Shown: in pieces, positions 7,397 through 13,234 of the stretch
How positions within the stretch are numbered: position 1 is the first letter of the stretch
Layout of the letters: the number at the start of each line of letters is the position of its first letter
Source of the DNA: Flavobacteriales bacterium
Lineage (GTDB): Bacteria > Bacteroidota > Bacteroidia > Flavobacteriales_F > PHOS-HE28
Length of the DNA stretch: 24,071 nt
Direction: 5' to 3'
Assembly: GCA_020635715.1 (NCBI GenBank)
Contig: JACJZG010000052.1
Span: 1 to 24,071 of the forward strand
Notes under the pieces: model-generated
Database searches by the model: none
What the model was told of the DNA's origin: nothing
The model's input: only the letters and a program-made list of their open reading frames with translations
Position numbers and translations under genes: made by a program

Positions 7397-8989
7397 ATGC
7401 GCCACCACCTCTCCTTACTCCTCGCAGCATCCTTGCTATCGATCCTCGCCACGGCGCAGGAGCCTGCTTGCACGTGGGCTACGAGCGCGAGCTTCGATCA
7501 GAGCGCCAGCATCTTCACACAATACCCCGAGTACATCATCGAAGCGGATCCGGTCGACGGTGCGGTGCTCTTCGGGATGTCGGTGTGGGTGGAGAACTAC
7601 AGTTCCGACAGTTATGGACGCCTCCAGCTTGTGCATTACGGCAGTGATGGCACGGTCGGCTGGCAACGCGAATGGTCGGGGTCAGGAACCGTGTCCGGAC
7701 TACGCTACAGGGCGGACGGCATGTTTGTGGCGATGGGCGAGTACCTCGATTCCCTGCGTGTGGATGACGATCATCTGCTCTCGACCTCGGACAACTTCCC
7801 CCACGCCTTCATCGTGGCGCTGGATGCGGATGGTGTTACGCAATGGGCCATCGACCTGAACGCGCAGTTCACCCAGGCACGCAGGCCACGGGCACCGGTC
7901 TTCACTGCGGAGGGCGACCTTGTCTTCGGGCTACGCTCCGGTACGAGCCGCATCGTGCGGATGGACATGGATGGCAACGTGCTCGGCAGCATCACGCAGA
8001 GTCCGACGGAGCTGCACGGCATCGATGTGGATGCGGAGGGGAATCTCTATGTGACCGGCAGCTGTGCGTCGGCTGCTGGTGCGACCTTCAATGGCATCAC
8101 CTACGTGCCCGGTGTGAGCGGCAATGGCTACAACCGCTACCTGGTGCGATACCGTCCCGATGGAACACCGGCCTGGGCGCGCTTCAGCGGCGATGTCACC
8201 TGCACCACCTCGGAGGTGCGGCAGGATGGCGCGGGTGCGCTCTATTGGGCGGGTCTCCTCTTCGCCGAGGCGGACTTCGATACCTACCACATCGATGGTC
8301 CGACCAATGGTTCCACGCCGGACTTCCACCTGTGCAAGCTCGACACCGCAGGGAACTATCTATGGGTGCGCGAAGGTCCCGACGGCAATGGGAACGGCGC
8401 AGGGCCTGGACTCCAGCAATACCTGGCGCTCGGTGCTGATGGGACGATCCTCCTCGCCGGGACGGGCAAGGGCACATTGGCGTGGGACGAGGGCATCACG
8501 GTGCAGATCAACGGCGCCAGCGATCCCTTGTTGATGGGCTTCGATCCGGACGGCACCTTGCGCTGGTGCATACACGGCGACAGCAACGACCAGTTCGACA
8601 AGGCGCACGGGCTCGGTGTGGGTGCCGATGGTTCCATTTACATCACCGGTGTCAGCCGGCAGACCATAACCTTCGGTGAGCAGAGCGTGCCAATCAATAC
8701 GAACATCAACACGCCCTTCGTGGCGCGTTACGCGGATCTGAGCACGAGCGTCGCCCCGGTGGACCGAGGGGAGGTCGTCATCCATCCCGTCCCTGCGACG
8801 GATCGATTGTTCATCTCATCGGGCGGCTCGGTGCGCGTCATGGCCTGCATGGATGCGCTCGGTCGATCGGTGGAGGTGCTCTTGTTGAACGGATCGATCG
8901 ACATCAGTGCCTTGCAGCCGGGTACCTACATGCTCACGTTGGAGGAACGCGGTGCGTGGCGTTCGGTACACCGCTTCGTGAAGCACTAG
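7397..8989 (+). CDS. T9SS type A secreted beta-propeller-like protein
   Basis: A 530-residue protein with signal peptide MRHHLSLLLAASLLSILATA. The body consists of repeating strand units with D-x-D-G turns (VALDADGVTQWAIDL, VRMDMDGNVLG, IDVDAEGNLYVTGSC, GVGADGSIYITGVS), typical of SBBP/NHL-like propeller repeats that Bacteroidota carry on secreted proteins. The C-terminal ~75 residues (VIHPVPATDRLFI, the middle strand, LQPGTYMLTLEE, VHRFVKH) are a type A T9SS sorting domain. No catalytic motif was recognised, so it is probably a structural or binding surface protein. It is divergent from the GNAT gene, with a palindrome immediately before its ATG. Export route is well supported; function is not. 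Confidence 0.8.
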   Translation: MRHHLSLLLAASLLSILATAQEPACTWATSASFDQSASIFTQYPEYIIEADPVDGAVLFGMSVWVENYSSDSYGRLQLVHYGSDGTVGWQREWSGSGTVSGLRYRADGMFVAMGEYLDSLRVDDDHLLSTSDNFPHAFIVALDADGVTQWAIDLNAQFTQARRPRAPVFTAEGDLVFGLRSGTSRIVRMDMDGNVLGSITQSPTELHGIDVDAEGNLYVTGSCASAAGATFNGITYVPGVSGNGYNRYLVRYRPDGTPAWARFSGDVTCTTSEVRQDGAGALYWAGLLFAEADFDTYHIDGPTNGSTPDFHLCKLDTAGNYLWVREGPDGNGNGAGPGLQQYLALGADGTILLAGTGKGTLAWDEGITVQINGASDPLLMGFDPDGTLRWCIHGDSNDQFDKAHGLGVGADGSIYITGVSRQTITFGEQSVPINTNINTPFVARYADLSTSVAPVDRGEVVIHPVPATDRLFISSGGSVRVMACMDALGRSVEVLLLNGSIDISALQPGTYMLTLEERGAWRSVHRFVKH

Positions 8990-9047
8990 TTGTTCCACCG
9001 TGACCGCGTTCGGATCGAATTGCGGGCTTCGGGAAGGATGGCCGTCC

Positions 9048-9055
9048 TACCTTGG
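9048..9055 (+). promoter_or_regulatory. Possible -7 element of the channel gene (TACCTTGG)
   Basis: TACCTTGG matches TAnnTTTG with one mismatch and lies 11 nt before the ATG at 9067. It overlaps an alternative TTG start at 9052, which argues for the ATG. Confidence 0.35.
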
Positions 9056-9066
9056 CCGAACTCGTA

Positions 9067-9792
9067 ATGAGACCGAACGTGACCCCCTCGGTGAAGAAGC
9101 TCCTTCTGGGGAAGAACACGGCCCGAGGGCAGGAGTCGCACGGCACATTGAAGACGCGCTGGGCGAACGTCCGCGCGATCTGGAACAACGACTTCGAGGA
9201 GGACGCAGGCTTGGAGAAGGTGGTGCGGTTGGTCCTCGCCATCAGCCTTTTCCTCTTTCCGGGGGTCTACGTGCGCTGGTTGTTCTGGCGCAAAGGAGCC
9301 ATCTACCAGGACCTGGCGATGGAGGCGTACATCCTGTTGAAGACCGTGCTGCCGGCGGTCGTGTTGTACGAGGGTTGGTGGGATCACCCGGTCGTGTTCT
9401 GGAGCGTGATCTGGCTGACGACGGAGACGCTGCTCTACATCCCCACGCTCATCTTCGCCTCCGACGCGCTGCCCTCACCGCGCTCCTTCCGCCGCTCCAA
9501 CATCCTCATCTTCCTCAACTACATCGAGGTGGTGCAGTCCTTCGCGATGGTGCACATGGCCGGCCAGTACATGAACCAGCCGATCGCGGAATGGACCGAT
9601 GCGATCTACCTCAGCTTCATGATCACGAGCACCATCGGCTTCGGTGAGTATTATCCTGTTTCGGCGTTGGGCAAGCTCATCGTTTCGGTCCAGAGCATCT
9701 TCTACCTCAGCTACATCGCGTTGTTCGTGAGCTTCTTCAACATGGGTTCGAACCGGGGTGGATATTTCCAGCGGCAAAGGGAGAAGGACTGA
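9067..9792 (+). CDS. Potassium-channel-like membrane protein
   Basis: A 241-residue protein from the ATG at 9067 (an in-frame TTG at 9052 would add five residues). It has a basic cytosolic N-terminus (about 50 residues) and about five hydrophobic segments (near residues 52-73, 86-102, 108-131, 146-166 and 206-225). Before the last one lies a pore-loop sequence MITSTIGFGEYYPVSALGK, where TIGFGE occupies the place of the K+ selectivity filter TVGYGD/E. The order pore helix, filter, final helix fits an Ion_trans_2-type channel. The GFG filter is found in some real K+ channels, so conduction of K+ is plausible but unproven. It lacks a RCK/TrkA domain, ending shortly after the last helix with a basic tail. 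It converges with the DUF4386 gene. Confidence 0.75.
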   Translation: MRPNVTPSVKKLLLGKNTARGQESHGTLKTRWANVRAIWNNDFEEDAGLEKVVRLVLAISLFLFPGVYVRWLFWRKGAIYQDLAMEAYILLKTVLPAVVLYEGWWDHPVVFWSVIWLTTETLLYIPTLIFASDALPSPRSFRRSNILIFLNYIEVVQSFAMVHMAGQYMNQPIAEWTDAIYLSFMITSTIGFGEYYPVSALGKLIVSVQSIFYLSYIALFVSFFNMGSNRGGYFQRQREKD

Positions 9793-9833
9793 TCCGTGGA
9801 CGCGGCACAGCGCACGGCAGGAGCTGCTTCGGC

Positions 9834-10442
9834 CTACTTCCCGCCCCTCACCAGCAGCCACACCGCCAGCGCCATCTCACCGAAGATGCTCGGAATAGCA
9901 ACGAGCATGAGGAAGACCTCGGCGTGGTCCGCATAGTTCGGTAGCACGAAGTGGGCGCAGGTGTCCACGATGTACATGAGGCCCGCGATCGCGAGGAAGA
10001 TGGCGATCAGGCGCGGCCGACCGAGGATGCGTGCAAGGAAGAGGAGGTGGATGCCGAAGAAGAAGAGGCCGATGAGCCAGGTGGTGTCGAAGATGTGGAC
10101 CTGCGCGAGGATCCCATCGGCGGTGGACTGTTCCAAGGCGATGGGGAGGGCGAAGACGGCCACGGCCATGATGGCGGCATGCATCATTCGGAAGAGCATG
10201 CCAGGCAGCGAGAGGGGATGATCCTTGAAGAGCACGTACAAGGCCCAAGCGACGATGACATCGAAGACCACGGTGACCATGAACGCGATGATGCCCGCGC
10301 GGACCATGGTGTGGGCTTGCTGGACGGTGCCGAGGGGATCGGCTTTGATCCGTTCGAGCATGAAGAAGTTCGCGAAGATGGCCGCGAAGAAGATGATCCA
10401 ATAACTGGTGCCTGCAAGGAGGGAGAGTTGGCGGTGGTTCAT
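9834..10442 (-). CDS. DUF4386-like integral membrane protein
   Basis: A 202-residue protein from the ATG at 10442 with about six transmembrane helices (starting with LLAGTSYWIIFFAAIFANFF; later FMVTVVFDVIVAWALYVLF, AAIMAVAVFALPIAL, TTWLIGLFFFGIHLLFLARI, LIAIFLAIAGLMYIVDTC, FGEMALAVWLLV). The helix pattern, the early Phe/Ala-rich helix and the GIHLLFLARILGRP...IAGLMYIVDT region match DUF4386 as I know it. The family has no established function. The longer open frame up to 10565 adds 41 residues without membrane character and is rejected. It is transcribed divergently from the tethered LuxR regulator, which makes it a candidate target. Confidence 0.78.
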   Translation of the reverse strand: MNHRQLSLLAGTSYWIIFFAAIFANFFMLERIKADPLGTVQQAHTMVRAGIIAFMVTVVFDVIVAWALYVLFKDHPLSLPGMLFRMMHAAIMAVAVFALPIALEQSTADGILAQVHIFDTTWLIGLFFFGIHLLFLARILGRPRLIAIFLAIAGLMYIVDTCAHFVLPNYADHAEVFLMLVAIPSIFGEMALAVWLLVRGGK

Positions 10443-10514
10443 GGTGAGGTGGGATGGAGCTGGTGTTCGTCCTTGGGGTATGTGAGCGGCAGGGGAGGTC
10501 CATATCCACTGCCA

Positions 10515-10529
10515 AAGGCCTGAGGCCTT
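10515..10529. promoter_or_regulatory. Inverted repeat in the DUF4386/LuxR divergent region
   Basis: AAGGCC-TGA-GGCCTT has perfect 6-bp arms. It lies within 214 bp separating the DUF4386 start (10442) from the LuxR start (10657), so it may be an operator. A second weaker dyad, TGATC at 10594 and GATCA at 10608, lies nearer to the regulator. Confidence 0.3.
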
Positions 10530-10643
10530 GACCGATCGAACGACCGGTGCGCACGCTGGTTTCACCGGAGGCGCCGGAACAAGATAGGGCCCTTGATCCT
10601 ACCAGAAGATCAGGGCATCGGCCGTCATGCCATTGCTCCTTGC

Positions 10644-10651
10644 GAACTTCG
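10644..10651 (+). promoter_or_regulatory. Possible -7 element of the LuxR gene (GAACTTCG)
   Basis: GAACTTCG lies 5 nt before the ATG at 10657, close to the 4-nt arrangement seen elsewhere in the window. It favours this ATG over the in-frame ATG at 10627. Confidence 0.22.
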
Positions 10652-10656
10652 TCCCC

Positions 10657-11109
10657 ATGTCGCCCGCATCCAACAGACGAGCGTTCTGGCTCACGGTCGG
10701 AGGCTACGGTGTGGCGATGGCCGTCCTGGTCTTCATCCTGAAGTACGTGGAGTACAAGTACCTGCTCCGGGACCTTCGTGTCGAGGTCTACGTCGGGGTG
10801 GTCGCTCTGCTCTTCACGGCGCTCGGCATCTGGATGGGCACAAGGCTGCTCACCCGCAAGGTGGCGGTCCCGGTCGCGATGCCATTGAAGTCGGATCCCG
10901 AGGCGGTCCGGCGGTCGGGGATCAGCGGTCGAGAGCTCGAAGTGCTGAAGTTGATCGCGGAGGGACGCTCCAACCAGGAGATCGCCGATGCCTTGTTCAT
11001 CTCACTCCCCACGGTGAAGTCCCATTCGTCCAGCCTCTTCGGGAAATTGGAGGTGAAGCGGCGGACAGAGGCTGTACACAAGGCCAAGGCGCTGGGTATC
11101 ATACCTTGA
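10657..11109 (+). CDS. Membrane-tethered LuxR-type transcription regulator
   Basis: A 150-residue protein with two N-terminal transmembrane helices (about residues 10-31 and 42-62) joined by a short loop (KYVEYKYLLRDLRVEVY), a linker, and a LuxR helix-turn-helix domain at residues 87-150. The domain shows SGRELEVLKLIAEGRSNQEI, then FISLPTVKSHSSSLFGKLEV and KRRTEAV, matching the four-helix GerE fold. There is no receiver or other sensor domain, so the signal must come through the membrane part or a partner. I recall this architecture next to DUF4199 genes in many Bacteroidota; here DUF4199 follows after 111 bp. The start at 10657 puts the first helix near the N-terminus; ATG 10627 would add ten residues. 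Confidence 0.85.
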   Translation: MSPASNRRAFWLTVGGYGVAMAVLVFILKYVEYKYLLRDLRVEVYVGVVALLFTALGIWMGTRLLTRKVAVPVAMPLKSDPEAVRRSGISGRELEVLKLIAEGRSNQEIADALFISLPTVKSHSSSLFGKLEVKRRTEAVHKAKALGIIP

Positions 11110-11114
11110 CCGGT

Positions 11115-11171
11115 ATCATACTTCGGTATGGATCTTCGCTACGGGCCACCAGAACCGTCCGGAAGTATGAT
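11115..11171. repeat. 10-bp inverted repeat between luxR-type gene and DUF4199
   Basis: ATCATACTTC (11115-11124) and GAAGTATGAT (11162-11171) are perfect reverse complements with a 37-nt loop. The position between the regulator and the next gene suggests an operator or an mRNA structure; no T-tract follows. Confidence 0.35.
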
Positions 11172-11220
11172 GGTCCGGAGCCTGCCCGGGACTTCCTTCG
11201 CCACCAAACCAACGACCATG

Positions 11221-11738
11221 AAACGGATCATTCTAACCTACGGCCTCATCGGAGGTCTCATCGTATCGGCGATGATGTGGTTCACCCTCGGCGACGGCGT
11301 GCACGACTGGGAGAATGGTGAACTGATCGGCTACACCACCATGGTGATCGCCCTCAGCACCATCTTCTTCGGTGTGAAGCCTATCGCGACAAGGAGCTGG
11401 GCGGTTCCATCCGCTTCGGCAAGGCCTTCCTCGTCGGCCTCTACATCACGCTGGTGGCCAGCACACTCTACGTGGCCTCTTGGATGATCATGAGCGCGAA
11501 CATGAAGCAGGACTTCATGGAGCAGTACGTCGAGCACACGAAGGCGAAGCTGGAGCAGAGCGGTACGCCCGAAGCGGAGGTGGCGGAACAGGTCGAGCAG
11601 ATGCGGCAGATGGGCGAACTGTACAAGAACCCCATCGTGAAGGTCGGTTTCACCTACATGGAGATCCTGCCGGTGGGTCTGCTGATCAGCCTGCTCTGCG
11701 CGGCGCTATTGAAGCGGAACGTTCCGCCTGTGAGCTGA
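11221..11738 (+). pseudogene. DUF4199 membrane protein gene, frameshifted
   Basis: Two overlapping frames together encode one DUF4199 protein of about 172 residues. The first (from ATG 11221) gives MKRIILTYGLIGGLIVSAMM and continues to ALSTIFFGVK; the second continues as YRDKELGGSIRFGKAFLVGL, then ITLVASTLYVASWMIM, and a charged coiled region, to the final helix PVGLLISLLCAALLKR. The switch is near 11380-11382 (GTGAAGCCTATCGC), where one base appears missing before the TAT codon. Family members read roughly GxKxYRDKxxGGxIxFxKA, so the join is clear. About four transmembrane helices are expected. There is no slippery heptamer, so a real mutation or a sequencing indel is more likely than programmed frameshifting. 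It sits downstream of the tethered LuxR gene and converges with the HPF gene. Confidence 0.8.
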
Positions 11739-11759
11739 ACGGTCACTATCCACCCGGGA

Positions 11760-12077
11760 TCAACGACGTTCGTCCAGCTTGGCGAAATGTTCGGAGATGG
11801 TGCGCTCCATCCGTTCGGCCGCACCATCGATGGCCTGATGCAGGTTGTCCGCGTAGTGCGTGAGCGCAACGGGATCCAGGCCACGGGGACGCACCTCGAT
11901 CATGCAACGGTGGTCCTTCTGTCCGGTCTTGGCGCCGTTCTCGTCGCCCAGGTGCACCTCCACACGCGTGATGCGCTCTTCCATGCGACCGATCCGTTTA
12001 TGCACCACCGTGCGCACGTGTTCTGCGAGTTGTTCGGTGCCTTCGACGTTCTTGTCCGTTGAGATCTGGATGTCCAT
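11760..12077 (-). CDS. HPF/RaiA-like ribosome-associated translation inhibitor
   Basis: A 105-residue protein (MDIQISTDKNVEGTEQLAEH, then VVHKRIGRMEERITRVEVHL, then CMIEVRPRGLDPVALTHYAD, NLHQAIDGAAERMERTI), a short S30AE/HPF-type domain with the expected beta-alpha-beta-beta-beta-alpha order. Such proteins bind the 30S subunit in stationary phase or stress and block or dimerise ribosomes. The length is that of short HPF/RaiA, without the dimerisation tail of long HPF. The start is ATG 12077: it gives the native-length domain, and a perfect TACCTTTG element lies 4 nt upstream. It follows oxyR on the same strand after 59 bp but has its own predicted promoter. The family is recognisable though divergent. 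Confidence 0.82.
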   Translation of the reverse strand: MDIQISTDKNVEGTEQLAEHVRTVVHKRIGRMEERITRVEVHLGDENGAKTGQKDHRCMIEVRPRGLDPVALTHYADNLHQAIDGAAERMERTISEHFAKLDERR

Positions 12078-12081
12078 GGAA

Positions 12082-12089
12082 CAAAGGTA
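12082..12089 (-). promoter_or_regulatory. Predicted -7 element of the HPF gene (TACCTTTG)
   Basis: A perfect match to the Bacteroidota -7 consensus TAnnTTTG on the minus strand, 4 nt before the ATG. No TTG at -33 spacing was found. A leaderless transcript is implied. Confidence 0.5.
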
Positions 12090-12136
12090 GAAGACACGAA
12101 GGGGGGCATGAGACGCCGACCACCTCCCCGGTACGA

Positions 12137-13066
12137 TCAAATGTCACCTTCCACCGGTACCACCTCACTCGCTGCGGACAACAGGCGTTTCGGCACGGCA
12201 CGGCGGATGGCGGCTGCGAGGGATGCCAGTGCCTTGCGCCTTACGAAGGGGCGTCGCACCACGAGTACGACCTCCCTGGCAGGCTCCGGTGCATCGAAGC
12301 GTCGCACGTTGCGTTCTTCCGCGTTCACCGAGAGCTCGGGTACGAGCGTAAGCCCGCTGCCACTGGACACCATGCGCTTCAGGGTCTCGATGCTGCCTGT
12401 GCTGTAAAGGATGTTGTCATGACCGGCGGAACTCGGCTTCTCGCAGATGTGCAGGACCTGGTCGCGGAGGCAATGGCCCTCGCTCAGTACCCACAGCGGC
12501 GCCTTGCGCAGGTCCTTGCGTTGAAGTCGTTTCTGCTTCAGCAGGGGGTGCCCGGTGGGTAGAAAGGCAAGGAAGGGTTCGCGGAAGAGGGTGATGGATT
12601 CGAGGTCATCGTCATCGATCGGACCAGCCAGGATGCCCATGTCGATCTCGCCTTTGCGCAATCCTTCCAGGATCCGGCTGGTACGGCGTTCATCGATCGT
12701 CAGGCGCGCTTCCGGGTGGGCATCGGCGTAGGTGGTGAGGAAGAGCGGCAGCAGGTAGGGTGCGAGGGTGGGGATGATGCCGATGCGGATCGTACCCGTC
12801 GTTCCGGTGCGCAACTCCTTCACCAGGTCCTTCAGCTGCCCCGCCTCGCGCAGGACCACCCGCGCCTGATCGATGATCTCGGCACCTTCGGTGGTCGGCA
12901 GTGCCGGCCGCGCCTTCCGTTGGAAGAGGGTGACACCGAGCTCCTCTTCGAGCTTGCGCACCATCATGGTGAGCGTGGGCTGTGTCACATGGCAGGCGCG
13001 CGCCGCCTTGCTGAACTGACCGGTATCCGCCACGGCCACGATGTACTGGAGCTGCTGGAGGGTCAT
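12137..13066 (-). CDS. oxyR: OxyR-type LysR-family peroxide-sensing regulator
   Basis: A 309-residue LysR regulator. The N-terminal winged helix (MTLQQLQYIVAVADTGQFSK, HVTQPTLTMMVRKLEEELGV) is followed by the effector domain (TIRIGIIPTLAPYLLP). GHCLRDQVLHIC at about residues 198-209 carries the two cysteines that form the H2O2-induced disulfide in OxyR (C199/C208 in E. coli). The gene is divergent from katG, the classic target, which strongly supports the identity. The frame extends upstream to 13195, but the ATG at 13066 starts exactly at the canonical LysR N-terminus. A dyad between oxyR and katG overlaps a putative -7 element of oxyR, consistent with autoregulation. Confidence 0.93.
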   Translation of the reverse strand: MTLQQLQYIVAVADTGQFSKAARACHVTQPTLTMMVRKLEEELGVTLFQRKARPALPTTEGAEIIDQARVVLREAGQLKDLVKELRTGTTGTIRIGIIPTLAPYLLPLFLTTYADAHPEARLTIDERRTSRILEGLRKGEIDMGILAGPIDDDDLESITLFREPFLAFLPTGHPLLKQKRLQRKDLRKAPLWVLSEGHCLRDQVLHICEKPSSAGHDNILYSTGSIETLKRMVSSGSGLTLVPELSVNAEERNVRRFDAPEPAREVVLVVRRPFVRRKALASLAAAIRRAVPKRLLSAASEVVPVEGDI

Positions 13067-13075
13067 TCGATGCTG

Positions 13076-13100
13076 TCGATAGGAACATCGAAAGTATCGA
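13076..13100. promoter_or_regulatory. Candidate OxyR operator (TCGATA-N13-TATCGA)
   Basis: Perfect 6-bp arms, TCGATA at 13076-13081 and TATCGA at 13095-13100. TCGA also recurs at 13067, 13088 and 13106, with spacings of 9, 12, 9 and 9 between neighbours. ATAG at 13079 and TTAG at 13101 are 22 bp apart, the repeat period of the E. coli OxyR consensus. The right arm overlaps the putative oxyR -7 element TACTTTCG (13089-13096, minus strand). Binding is inferred from position and symmetry only. Confidence 0.5.
13089..13096 (-). promoter_or_regulatory. Possible -7 element of oxyR (TACTTTCG)
   Basis: One mismatch to TAnnTTTG on the minus strand, 22 nt before the oxyR ATG, inside the candidate operator dyad. 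Autorepression would follow naturally. Confidence 0.35.
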
Positions 13101-13195
13101 TTAGGTCGATGATGAACGTCAGGGTAGATTCGTGCCGCGGTCACCACCTTCGTGTCAACGAGGTGGAACCCGCTTGACCACTTGTTGAACCACAC

Positions 13196-13209
13196 CGACC
13201 GAGCGGTCG
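13196..13209. promoter_or_regulatory. Palindrome upstream of katG
   Basis: CGACCG-AG-CGGTCG has perfect 6-bp arms and lies 25 bp before the katG ATG. It could be a second regulator site or a leader hairpin. No good -7 consensus was found for katG. Confidence 0.35.
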
Positions 13210-13234
13210 CTCACGATCGGATAATGAACGAACC

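Noticed and set aside
11374..11390. Programmed ribosomal frameshift in the DUF4199 gene
   Set aside because: No slippery heptamer or clear downstream structure; an indel is the simpler explanation.
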